A stretch of DNA of 64,000 bases from Isoperla grammatica (lineage: Eukaryota; Arthropoda; Insecta; Plecoptera; Perlodidae), in assembly GCA_945910005.1 (NCBI GenBank), contig OX246743.1, forward strand, positions 37,937,461 through 38,001,460, read 5' to 3'. Shown here piece by piece: positions 9,312 to 20,060 of the stretch. Every line of letters starts with the position of its first letter. Position 1 is the first letter of the stretch. The translations under genes and the position numbers were made by a program. The notes under the pieces were generated by a model, which searched no databases, was not told where the DNA came from, and saw nothing but the letters and a program-made list of their open reading frames with translations.

Positions 9312-10895
9312 AAAAAATTATTAATATTATGGGCAGGAAAGAGTGTTCCTCACAAAATGATTGTTATATTATTGTTTAACGACGTACTCAGCATCTACGT
9401 CATATGACATGGGCGGATCTGTCACACGTCACCGGGGTCACTAATTATATGGGAAGTCCTAATATTGTATTAACTTAAAAACAACATTTGGGTTTTTGAT
9501 ATCGATTTTGTATGTTTGATGCCGACGTTAGAAAATTTTCTGTCAATAGTGAGATTTTGCACCGATTCCCATTCTTTTATTGGAAATGGTGTTGAACGTA
9601 GACCTACGAAATCTCTCTCTCTCAATTTTTCAAATAGGTATAGTAAAAACACGTAACCTTGCGTATACTGGGACTACCATATTAAACATATAATGGTTTC
9701 TAGCTATGGCCACGAGTATTTACAAAAATCTTCATCGACATCCGTCAAACTGTATTTATTTCCCTTATGTTATCCGTTTTACCATCTCGTATAATTAAAA
9801 AAAAAACTATTCTATACCTTTGACGTTAATTCAGAAACAATGTGGGGTAAACGTAAAGGTAAATCATTATATTTATTTTTTATTACCTTGTTAGTTAATT
9901 AAATCGATTTTTATATCTTTGGTAAATAACAATTACTTTCATTTTCACTCCCTCTACGAATTGTTTGTTTCTTTGCGTGACTGTCAACTGTCATTATAGT
10001 TGTTCCCAAGGTGGTAAGTGAATGATATAGACAAGGCTGAAAGACACCACAATTTTCGGTATCGGGATTGCAATCGCAATCCGGATATCGTGAAAGAGTT
10101 AACTTACATGGTTCTTATGGCGCTGTTCGCAGCTAAATCGTGATGTCATAATGATTGTTACAAAGAGCATGTACGATTGCGATTCCGATCCTGATTACGA
10201 TCACGATACCGGTTCAGTGGGATTCGACACCGTATACCGTAGTTACCTATGAAATGGACATTCGTCTCAATAGGGAACATATATATATATATATATTTTA
10301 AATTTCAGTTTTTGTAATGAAAGTTATCTGATTGCCAATTTGTTCAGGTCTTATAGAAGATGGCCGGGTATGTTTCGAATTAAAAAGACATGAATTTAAG
10401 ATAAACATAACAAATTACCAAACTAATCAATAAAAAATAAAAAATACACACCTTAACAAAATGTTTCATTTCTCTACAATTTGCTCAAAATATATCTCCA
10501 TGGCAACACACTCAAACATAACGCCAATATGGTCGCCATGCGCATTGTTTCATGCAAATCGCAATTAGGTATTATCAGGGCCGCAACTAGGGGTAATCCT
10601 TGTGGTCGAGCTAAAATGTATATTAAATATGTATACATAACAGACAGTCAGTGGAAAGAAAATAATCATAATAAAAGCCAAACAAAACTAATACTAATAA
10701 CACATTATAATTGTAGTTAAAAATAGAAACGATAATTAATGAAAAAAAGTTTCAATTAAAAAAAATCACACTACAAGAATTTAAAAAAAGCGGGGCTGTG
10801 CGCCCCGGACCCGCATTGACGGGAAGCCTCCCCCCCAGACCCTCCATTGTCCTTTGCCCAATCATACCCGGGTGATGTTTATACCCTAGTTACAG
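9312..10895. other. Gene B intron 1 segment
   Basis: AT-rich intron. It holds a possible foldback element at about 10045-10230, a (TA)n run at 10281-10300 and, at 10786-10880, a short GC-rich piece (CGGGGCTGTGCGCCCCG) that folds on itself. No exon seen. Confidence 0.45.
10045..10230. mobile_element. Possible foldback element with CGGTATCG ends
   Basis: The left side reads TTCGGTATCGGGATTGCAA and the right side reads GATCACGATACCGG. They are imperfect inverted repeats rich in GATT/AATC permutations around a unique centre. The boundaries are vague and no target duplication could be fixed. Confidence 0.4.
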
Positions 10896-11164
10896 CCCTG
10901 GGTCCGGATTCACAAAAGGTCCTAAGTCTCTTTTAGGTCGTATCTCTAAGACCGGCCTAACTTTGAACATCTTGTAAAACAAGACCTAGGTCACTTGAAA
11001 AGTTACTAATTCCTGGTGAGTACAAGGAGATAATGATCATTCCAACAATATGTTTTTAAATCTGTTTTAAGATGTTTTCCTGGTTTTATAAGAGGTTCAA
11101 AATTAGGCCGGTCTTAGAGATAAGACCAAAATAATATTTAGAACCTCTTGTGAATCCAGGCCCT
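10896..11164. mobile_element. MITE-2 copy 1
   Basis: Terminal inverted repeats: left GGTCCGGATTCACAAAAGG, right CCTCTTGTGAATCCAGGCCC. Sub-terminal inverted AGACCGGCCTAA/TTAGGCCGGTCT supports a foldback structure about 268 bp long. A related but larger composite copy lies at 46143-46681. Confidence 0.75.
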
Positions 11165-12816
11165 GGATATCATGCACACATGCATTCCATAAGTCTCCAC
11201 ATGATTCTCATGTTCACGTTGTCATGTTGGAGAAAGGTCTGCAGGTGTCGGAGTGGCGGATTATGTGTGTCAGTCGGTATAGGAGTGTCCTGTTAGGCTG
11301 TTAGGCTGTTGGGGTGACTCATTCACACTGAGACTTTCCCTAACGGTTATAGAAGTGAGCGCGATCGTGTCTGACCATTACTTGTGATTTCTTTGTCGTC
11401 CTTACTTTCTTCGTGAAGTGTTGTTTATTACTTGTGAGCTTTTACACCGATCTTGTTGTTATGTATTTGTTAAGATATGCCGATATTACAGTGTACGAAC
11501 TTCCCCTGATAAAATGTTAAATCGTTATTATCTACGATCACTTATTGCCAATTTTCAAATACGTAATCAAGAAATATACTTGGTCCAGTCTTACAATGTC
11601 TCAGTAACGATTTATTCGTCAAATTGCTTTTTTCTCCATGGCAACGTCCAATCAAAATTCTTGATATTCTCCAAGTAGCTTAGTGGCTAAAAATAACCTT
11701 CCTATTTGTAAGACAGGCCCTTATTCTATTAGTATAAGAAATATACTTATTCTACTATTATCATCAAGAGTGGAAAACGAATACTGTTGTATCAAACAGA
11801 ATGCTTTGAATGAACCATTTTATAAACAAAATCTTTACAAAGTTTCAAAAATGATTTATTACTTAATAACCTATCAAAAGATGAAAACATCCCCATGAAT
11901 CATTTTTAACTCTCCAGACAATTTATTGATTTCTGCTGGGCGTTTTTCTTTCTTATACCACAGATGAAAACTATTTTAATGTTCACGTAAAATTGTGTGA
12001 TATTTATTCCACATTGTGTACCTCACAAACAGGAATGTTACAAAATAACTAATCGGAACCGAAAATGAAATATGCTCAAATTATAAGTATATGTCATTTT
12101 GTAGTTTATATCATAATTACTTACAGCAAATATGTTAATTAATGTAAAATAAGTGTTCAATAGACTCCACTCATTACAATAAAGTAAGTTTTAAGGATTT
12201 TCTCACTATATTCTTAAACATTCCAATTTAAAACGACGTGTTTGTGAAATTATAGGTGGCAAGACGCTATTTACTGCTTTAGCAAGTGATACAAATTAAT
12301 TTTATTATAATGTGTTTAGATGAAATAAAATAAGGCAATTATTTATGAAATAGTTAAGATTTCCTCCTTTCTGAACACAATAGTTTCATAATTGTTTTAA
12401 CATAATATTAAGTCCCATTTAATTTAAGCTCATTATTGTGACATTTTAAATATGCATACATATATATGTTAACTCATATACCTACTTATGAAGAAGACTT
12501 ATTTATAGTTATTTAATTGAAGGTTTAACATAATAGTAGATATTATCGGTAATTTTCCATTACGTTACACATTTACAAAGACATATTATAACATTCATTT
12601 TAATTCCTTGTGATCTAATATTGCAACGTTTAAATACCACGTAAAGTTCATCCACCTGATCAATGCTATCCAAGGTTATGTGAGTTGTTACCTAACCGCG
12701 CAGTGGTGCCCTAACCTTCCTTATTACGACACTGACCTAGGCCTAGTTGACCTAGGGCTAGGCGTTGTTATTGGACTGGCGCTCACAGAAGCAGGTTCAC
12801 ACACTGCGTCGGACTA
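11165..12816. other. Gene B intron 1 segment
   Basis: AT-rich intron containing the MITE-3 copy at 11580-11723; otherwise nothing recognisable. Confidence 0.45.
11580..11723. mobile_element. MITE-3 copy, diverged
   Basis: It begins GTCCAGTCTTACAATGTCTC and ends TTTGTAAGACAGGCCC. The interior has TTATTCGTC, CTCCATGGCAAC and CCAATCAAAA, as in the copies at 17753-18040 and 46351-46660. Confidence 0.7.
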
Positions 12817-13176
12817 GACTAGAGCAACAAGTTGACTTATGGAAATGTGTCTTAGTGTTCACATCAAACTAATGACAAGGCTAACGACCAGCGCTTATGA
12901 CTAAGACACCAAAACACTAGTCCCGATATTTCCCGTTAATCTACAATTTTCTCCAAACTAACATTGAGCCTTCTAGAAGACTTTGAAACACTTTGAGTCT
13001 AGAGCAACAAGTTGACTTATGGAAATGTGTCTTAGTGTTCACATCAAACTAATGACAAGGCTAACGACCAGCGTTTACGACTAAGGCGCCAAAACTTTAG
13101 TCCCGATATTTTCCGTTAATCTGTAATTTTCTCCAAACTAACATTGAGCCTTCTAGACGAATTTGAAACACTTTGT
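12817..13176 (+). repeat. 180-bp tandem duplication
   Basis: Two head-to-tail copies with landmark AGAGCAACAAGTTGACTTAT at 12821 and 13001, differing at only a few positions (for example GCGCTTATGAC versus GCGTTTACGAC). It is a local intronic duplication of no recognised family. Confidence 0.9.
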
Positions 13177-15065
13177 GCAATGTTTGTTGAAATCATGGTT
13201 AACAATGTAATAAGATTATTTAATCGGAGATAAACAAGTTTGGTTAATTCGGACCTGAGTGAATATTACCATAAACTTATCGCCAGCTTACATTCAATAT
13301 AGTGCGTGGAGCGTGGATAATGCGTTGTTATTGGTGTATTTTGTGTAGCTGTATTTAAAGCTTTGGTTTTTAATTTTTATAATGAGTATATAGACTACAG
13401 AGTTTTGAAACAAATATAAAATAATATCTTATACTCAACTCTCTACGAATCAAAAAATAAGAACCTACTTACTATTAATCATTTCTTCCACCCCCCCCCC
13501 TTTTTTTTTAGCTATTCTTTCTTCACTGCCAATCACAACATGTGCTGCCGCAATGTAAACAACGCACCGATGTACCACTTTACTACTTCAGCACTGGCAA
13601 TCCAAATAACGAACATAGAATATAGAATGTTGAATGATTTACGTTCATCGTTAACATTAAAACATTAAATGTTTACCAATCAAAGAAATATACAACAACG
13701 GAGTTGCCTAGCAACATGATTGTTTGTCTCCAAGATGACTCTGTGATATCAGTTTCACAGCCCCCTCAATCGTAACCGTAACTGATGCCATTGAACAACG
13801 AGGCCAATGATATTCAACAGCTATAGTAGGTGTTACATTTCATTGGACGAGGCAAACGAACTACTTGTCTATGCGCACTTATAGTGTGAACTCGGCTTTA
13901 GCAAACTATGTGAACCTGTCGTAATACTCGCACCATGTGTATTGGGTGTGACGTCTAATTACTGCAAGTTATCGAGGAAACGCATAAGATAAGATATGTT
14001 GCGTGTAGCATGTCATTATGAAACTTGTTGACAATATTAACTATAACAATGTTATGTCAAGTTATAAGCTCAAATATTGCGTTCGAAAACTATTGTTGAA
14101 GATTGTAAAATCAAAATTAAAATAGGTGCTTGATTGGGATTCGTTTGCTGTTTTGAAACTGAAGTATGTGCTGCTGATACAAAAGAGCAACAAAGATTGT
14201 TTGACATTGAAAGCGAAACATATTTCAATCTAATCGAAAACATCTAAAAATTGTTTGGATACAATCATGATAAAAGAGAAAGTTGTGAACAATTATAAAA
14301 TTAGCATACGGTGTCTATTCCTGAAACATCCTACCGCCCATCCTACTCTTCCTTACTTTGTGTTTGTACCCATGACGAGTACCCACTAAAACGAGTTACC
14401 GAATTCTTCCCCGTCTCCCTTTCATCCCAAGATCACAAATTACCAGCGAACCACCAAAAGTTTTATCATCTAAATTTCAATTTTTGCCATTGCAAAAAAA
14501 AGTCAGATCAATTTTACTTGTCCCGAAACTACCTAACAAATGCCTTCGTTATAGGTAAGTGATTGGTGAGTGTGTAAGATATGTTATTCATAGGTTGCAC
14601 GTACGCCACGTCTTTGCGCGTGGCGGCCACATTTGTGATCAAACTTTGACATTGCCACGGTAAAACAATTGAAGGCTGTTGTGGTAGAACTAATAAATTC
14701 TTAGTTCTTTAAAATCCAGCCGGTTTTTGATATACAATTAGTATGTGTGGTAATTTCTCATTTTTGTATTAATTTTGTTCACTTTTTGAATACTAAATTA
14801 GGCTTATTTATTAAATTTGAATAGTATTTGCCAATTATAGGATTGGTCCTCATCAACTGTGTCGCAATCATGGCCGCTGTGACGTCACGTGGGAACTAAG
14901 TTATGAATAGTGCAGTGAGTGTTTTGTTTTTTATGTTTATGAACGTGCCTACTATTCGTGTTGTGTTTTTTATTTAAAATTCACCCGATCTAAAAGAGTC
15001 TTCAATCGTCTAAGAGTCTCAAAGCCAGTAATAACGGGACAGGGATGAGATCTGTGTGTACTCAC
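13177..15065. other. Gene B intron 1, 5' part
   Basis: AT-rich intron. Notable small items are a C10T10 junction at 13491-13510, a GC-rich hairpin CGCCACG/CGTGGCG near 14606-14627, and the composite CRE/E-box at 14880-14891. No further exon was found. Confidence 0.45.
14880..14891. promoter_or_regulatory. Overlapping CRE (TGACGTCA) and E-box (CACGTG)
   Basis: The palindrome TGACGTCA (14880-14887) overlaps CACGTG (14886-14891) by two bases. CREB/ATF-type bZIP and bHLH factors bind these motifs in animals (established). Location inside intron 1, about 180 bp past the gene B exon 1 donor, would suit an intronic control element (inference). Chance occurrence cannot be excluded. Confidence 0.35.
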
Positions 15066-15795
15066 TGTTAGCAAGCATCGTAGCCAACCCCTTCTGAATC
15101 CCTCTGGGGTCATCCTCTGTCGTATTGGGCGAGAGCATATTCATGAGTAGCATCTCTTGCTGTCCGCTATTGAGCGCGATATGTGGTGCAGCAGGGAGCA
15201 ATCTTCGATTCGGCCTCTTCGTCGTCGAAAAATCCGAAGACAACCTCGTACCGTAGTCACTCCGCGTACCGTGCACATAGGTCGGCGACGCAAACACATT
15301 AGTAGGCTCATAATTCGAGTTAGGTCGATCGTATCTCGAAATCGGAATATGATTCTGTAGATTACCGACAAAATTCGCCGAGAAATAATTCTTATAAGAC
15401 GATGGATAATTCGACATCGACATTGCTCGACCTTCGATATCTACATTATTTCGATCTCTCGTTTCGTCTTTGATGTTCTGTACATATCCAATCAACTTTT
15501 GAGTTTCACGATCATTGTTGTTAAAGTTTTCGTTGTTTTCCGGTACAGTCGCACCAAAAGCGCTGCGATGCTCGCGCTCGCCGGCGACCTCACGTTGACC
15601 TTGATTACTTTCACTCGGGTCAAATGACCTGGTATCTGGGTTATGTGTTCTTTGTCTGGGGACGAGTGCACTTGCACTCGCAACTGTTGCATCTCCCGGG
15701 AACTGAATCCCTTCGCATAATGTGCAGCACAGCACAACAATACATATCGTCAACGTAGGCCATTGTCTGGGCATATGCATAGTGGTAACACTCAT
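15066..15795 (-). CDS. Gene B exon 1: signal peptide and N-terminal region of a secreted protease-like protein
   Basis: First coding exon. I chose the ATG at 15795. Two further in-frame ATGs (at 15780 and 15774) would also leave the signal peptide intact. The hydrophobic core is TLTICIVVLCCTLCEG, with probable cleavage before IQFPG. About 215 hydrophilic residues follow, rich in Asn, Ser, Arg and Asp, without Cys, and with one N-glycosylation sequon (NTT) near the end. The exon ends MLAN plus one base before a GTGAGT donor (phase 1) and joins the knot exon in frame. No enzymatic motif is present; the region resembles the long disordered prodomains that precede knot domains in large arthropod clip-type proteases. 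Four CACGTG motifs lie 190-280 bp upstream. Confidence 0.8.
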
Positions 15796-16920
15796 GCTCG
15801 TTATAATAAAAACAAACAAGTCTTTAACATGTTTTTGTGGCGACTTTTTGCACGGGAATTATATTCATCTCAGTTAATCCACATCATTATGAAAAGTCTT
15901 CTCTTTTTAACTTTCTCTTCTTTTTTAAAAAATTCTTTCTCCACGAATTTTGTTTTATTTCAAATCGGCGATCGTGTTCCTTGAGTCACGTGGTACGTTG
16001 AAGACTCCGCACGTGTTCAGTCCACGTGTATCGGATTATTGGATGCCCTAATCTAGGCAACATCAACTCACACGTGCGAGTTGAGTTATCTAGGTTTCAA
16101 GTCAAAGGTTTCAACTCTCTCAACACGAGGACTAAGAAACGAACTGGTATGCAAAGGAAACACACACTTGTTGCTTGCGATGGTTTTCCTGTCTACTTTC
16201 CAACAATTCCGTCGTCAACGTGAAAACGATTGCATTATCCACACACAGGTCTTTACTCATTCACTAAGGATGTTGTGAAAATTACGCACGACTATTCTTT
16301 GCTGTTTTATTGTCACGTAATTAGTGTAGTTTTGTTCACTTGTGGGTTTCACTTATTTTCATTCAATCAACGAAACAAAATTATTTCAAGGTGTAATCGA
16401 ACAGGTGTTAATTTTTTCGGCAATTAAATGATATTAAAAAAAAAACTTTACGTAATTTTGTCTCGATATTTGCTGTTACACTATAAATCCAGTGGCACTA
16501 CGAGTCTTCAGATCCATGTATGTATCCCGTATTTTTCTTCGCAGCACCTCGATATTTTGGAAAAAAACTCACTGACATAGGCGCGTACGTTTGGTGGTAA
16601 ATTTTTATCACTTGGAGAAAAAAAATCACACAACACGATACACTTTTTTAAACTTGTAAGAAATTTTAAATTTAAAACAAAATTAATAGTAACTAGACAC
16701 TATAATCTTTGGCACGGGTTACGTTATTTTGTCGATGGTCTCGTGTCAATCCCCCATATTGAAGGGCGGCTAGAACAGAAACCTCTAGACGGTGAGTTGG
16801 GTAGGCCTACTGTGGCGGTGGTTTCGGTGAGACTGAGGAAAGTCGCCCGGGGAACTAGTTCAACGATCAGTGGACGCTCGCTCGTTCTCCTTTCCCGCAG
16901 ACGTTTTACTCTCTCCGACC
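15796..16920. other. Gene B 5' flank
   Basis: Likely 5' UTR and promoter of gene B on the minus strand, including the E-box cluster. No TATA element could be assigned with confidence. Confidence 0.4.
15987..16076 (-). promoter_or_regulatory. Cluster of four CACGTG E-boxes
   Basis: Exact CACGTG hexamers lie at 15987-15992, 16010-16015, 16023-16028 and 16071-16076, about 190-280 bp upstream of the gene B start codon. The motif is the classic site for bHLH and bHLH-PAS factors. Four in 90 bp of AT-rich DNA suggests a promoter-proximal element, but function is inferred only from density and position. Confidence 0.45.
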
Positions 16921-16927
16921 CCCCACC

Positions 16928-17216
16928 CCACTCAACACTCAACACTAGACACTCAACACTCAACACTAGACACTCAACACTGGACACTCAACAGTCAACA
17001 CTAGACACTCAACACTGGACACTCAACAGTCAACACTAGACACTCAACACTGGACACTCAACACTCAACACTCAACACTCGACACTAGACACTCAACACT
17101 GGACACTCAATTCTCAACACTCAACACTCAACACTCAACATTCAATACTCAACACTAGACACTGAACACTCAACACTAGACACTCGACATTCAACACTCA
17201 ACACTCAACACTTGAC
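16928..17216 (+). repeat. Minisatellite of CACTCAACA/CACTAGACA units
   Basis: About 290 bases of short units (mostly 7-10 bases) such as ACTCAACACT, AGACACTCAA and GGACACTCAA, in irregular order. An open frame runs across it on both strands only because the units lack stops. Confidence 0.9.
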
Positions 17217-17752
17217 TTGTGTGATGCACACAAGTGATTGACGTCTAGATAGTGATTTCAACAACCTCATAGATGTTGACACTGTCCGTTGTATTATCAT
17301 GATCAGGGTGCGAATTGACGGCTTGGCAGAGGGCGGAATGCCCTAATAGTATCTGCGCGGGCAGGAAGGGGTCTGGGGCGAAGCCCCAGCCGCCGGAGGT
17401 AAAAAACCTAAAAAATGTCCTGACTTAGAACTAACAGGACATCTAAACCCGTTTTTTTGGCATTATAACCGAAGAAAAACGTTTTAATTACATTTCAATC
17501 GTAGTCCACGCGTTTAAGAGCTCATATAACTACTTTGTATCTTTCATTATATACAATCACTTAATATATGTATAATGATGAGTGCAATGTAAATAACAGT
17601 TCGCGTCTTAAAATGCTCTCGAGACAGTAAGATGGCTAGTTTCTAACATCCAAGTCCTAGTTTCTTAAGTGTGTGACAGTTGGCAATATCCACTACGATA
17701 TAAAATAACGATTTGAAACATGGACAATATCAAAATGGGCAAAGAACGTCCA
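17217..17752. other. Upstream flank between minisatellite and MITE-3
   Basis: Contains a GC-rich self-complementary piece at about 17366-17398 (GGGGCGAAGCCCC followed by GCCGCCGG), similar in style to 10786-10880. No gene is seen. Confidence 0.4.
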
Positions 17753-18040
17753 AGGGCCGGTCTCACAATCACTTAATAGGAAAGTTATTTGTAGAATTAA
17801 ACTATTTTGAGGATTTAAAGAGTTTTGATTGGTCGTTGCCATGGAGATAACAAGCTATTCGACGAATAATAGTTATTTGGACAATGTAAGACTGGACCTT
17901 AGACTTAGGTCCAGTCTTACAATGTCTCAATAACTACTTATTCGTCCAATAGCTATGGGCACTAATAACCACATCGTTGTGTGCCCTTAAACACTAACTA
18001 ACTAACTCGTCGAATAGCTTGTTGTCTCCATGGCATCCAA
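17753..18040. mobile_element. Compound MITE-3 (two copies head to head, one interrupted)
   Basis: A complete unit (about 17753-17903, ends GGGCCGGTCTCACAATC and GTAAGACTGGACC) is followed directly by an inverted partial copy starting GGTCCAGTCTTACAATG. That second copy is interrupted after TTATTCGTC by about 50 unrelated bases and resumes with TCGTCGAATAGCTTGTTG near 18007. Confidence 0.65.
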
Positions 18041-18049
18041 GCATTCACA

Positions 18050-18175
18050 TTGTGACTGAGGAAAACCTGGTAGCAATTTTTCAGTCCGGATTGCCGGTGA
18101 CCAGTATCGAACCGTTGACCTCCCGAATACGGGTCCCATGCACGTGTGAGCCACCTGTATCGGTCTTGAACGAAA
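18050..18175 (-). mobile_element. SINE-1 fragment
   Basis: The reverse complement carries an A-box-like TGGCTCACACG and a B-box-like GGTTCGATACTGG with the following AAAACC and CAG segment. It is truncated relative to 9052-9311. Confidence 0.65.
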
Positions 18176-18179
18176 GTGG

Positions 18180-19025
18180 TGTGGGCGCCAGACTACCAAA
18201 CCTAGTGTCAGGTGTTATAGTCTTTGATCCCATTAGCCTGCGCGAGGCGAGGCGAAGCGAGGCGACTACCGGAGAAAGTATCACCACACATAGAACGCCT
18301 CCAAGGACAACTCTCAATGTTTATGTCCTCATTGTTGCTCGTTTAGTTGGATGCATTGTTCGACAAGACTATGTAATTAACACAAGGGGACGTGAATGTT
18401 ATGGATAGACTCTTGGGGCAAATAAGAAGGCAAAGGAGAAGAATAGGCAAAATAATAAGAATATGCCTATTTTGTTAAAAATTTCTTATCCATCTTATTG
18501 ATGTCGAATCAAGGGCAAAACGCATGCAAACACATTAAAATTTAAACCAAATATAGCTATTGTTGCGTATTGTCTCGTCTACTTTAATTCAAGAAATTTG
18601 ATACAAATTTGGACTGTCTAAAAAAGACACACGATTGGGAAAGGCAATGCAAAAAAAGAGGTAATTTAATTTGTGTTAGTATTTTCCGTATTTGATGGTC
18701 GAAATATACATATTCCAATTTTTTTTTGTATGTGTTCTATTTCTAAAATAGTTTTGTTTTTGCTGTTGCGTTTGTGTTATTTTGATCGCTATTTTATTTT
18801 TAATTTTCGTATGTGTTCTATTATTGTTTCATTGTATATTATAAGTGAATCGGATAAACATTAAATACATTAAGAAATACAATTTGAGTACGAGGATAAG
18901 AGAGCACGAGAACTGCAACAGCAACGCTTTGGGACAAATGCCTTGGAGATCCGCAATGGACTGCTATAAAACACCACACTGACTCAGAATCTGCTATTTC
19001 CGAAGGGAAACACTGTTTCTTGCTT
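18180..19025. other. Intergenic or intronic AT-rich DNA
   Basis: A short GAGGCGAGGCGAAGCGAGG run at about 18243-18263; otherwise no signal. Confidence 0.4.
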
Positions 19026-19033
19026 CTTATGTG

Positions 19034-19366
19034 TAGAGATACGTCTTTTTAGCAAAGATTTTCTCTAAATTTAGCATTTTGTAGCATTTATATTTTTCTT
19101 TCCGTCAAAACCTTGTATATCAGGGGGTTTCTTGCACTTCTAATGAAAACCTATGTGCAGGTATAGGCTACTAGTTACAATCAATTCAGTTGTAACTTTT
19201 AACTTCTTAAGGGGTTAAAATGCAATTCTTTACTAAATCTCAACAGGAATGGGAACACCTTATTTTTTGTAAAATTAGCATTTTGTAGCGTTTTCAAAAA
19301 TAAAACCAATAAATAAATGACTAATTTAGCATCTAAAACCTAAAACGCTAAAATAACGTATCTCTA
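19034..19366. mobile_element. hAT-type MITE with 8-bp target duplication
   Basis: 333-bp element with terminal inverted repeats TAGAGATACGTCTTTTTAGC and (complement of the right end) TAGAGATACGTTATTTTAGC, 17 of 20 matching. It is flanked by exact 8-bp direct repeats CTTATGTG (19026-19033 and 19367-19374). An 8-bp duplication and a TAGAG-type terminus are hallmarks of hAT transposons. The element has no transposase, so it is non-autonomous. Confidence 0.85.
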
Positions 19367-19379
19367 CTTATGTGTACTG

Positions 19380-19465
19380 ATCACGGAGGTGGTGGGAATC
19401 TATCCCGGAACTTCCCGCTTGACTGTCCCCTTCGTCACCACTGAGCCACCTATTCAGATCACGCT
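19380..19465 (-). repeat. tRNA-like retroposon fragment
   Basis: The complement has A box TGGCTCAGTGG and, about 35 bases on, a weak B box in GGGATAGATTCCC. It begins just after the hAT MITE. It is probably another tRNA-headed SINE remnant, distinct from SINE-1 in its middle. Confidence 0.45.
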
Positions 19466-19732
19466 AATACGACAACATTGCGTTGCGTGCGACATTGCTC
19501 GCATAACATTTGCCCATATGCGTAACAATAAATAGGAATAATTAATTCATTACGATTTGACAATAATAAGGTACAATTATCATTGACTTTTACTTTTCAA
19601 ACGACTCAATAATGCTTCCGTGGTTATTGTCATTGATGTAACATACTTGATGAAGGGAGATTTGACTTTTGGTAATGTTGGATCGGGATTTTACAATTTA
19701 TAAGTGCATGAATGAGAAATCCAACATTACTT

Positions 19733-20060
19733 CTTGGCTTAGGAATAAGTAAACGGTGACTTTGGAGCCGTCCTATAGCAACGAAGCACTCAAAAAATTC
19801 GAAGTTGTTCTGAATCGGCCTTGTCGATTCTGACATTTGTCCGCAGGTGTTCGCACTGTTCAATCACTGATTCATATGTTTCGTATTTGAAATATCGATC
19901 CTTGATTGGTTATCGCTCACTCGTCGATGGTGTTCGAAGCCTACAGGGTTGGTTTAGTCACTTTAAATTAAAGTCCTCCACTGCAAATCCAGTTTCGTTA
20001 CTGAGTGGGTAGACTCTAAATGTGAATTTATTTATTTATTTATTCATTTTATTTATTTGA
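19733..20060 (+). mobile_element. SINE-2-like retroposon copy with (TTTA)n tail
   Basis: Opposite-strand relative of 6060-6358, sharing ACGAAGCACTC, TGTCCGCAGGTGTTCGCAC, GATTGGTTATCGCTCACTC and TAAAGTCC. It ends in TTTATTTATTTATTTATTC, a simple tail that marks its 3' end and supports a reverse-transcribed origin. Confidence 0.75.

Noticed and set aside
10786..10880. Helitron terminus suggested by the GC-rich hairpin
   Set aside because: A hairpin is present, but the expected CTRR end and an AT insertion context could not be shown. The same holds for 17366-17398.
15066..15795. Splicing of gene A exon 2 into gene B exon 1
   Set aside because: No acceptor in the right phase was found in front of B1, and B1 has its own signal peptide. 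A2 to B2 is the compatible join.
16724..17039. Open frames over the CACTCAACA minisatellite
   Set aside because: Simple-sequence translation with no start, splice or domain evidence.
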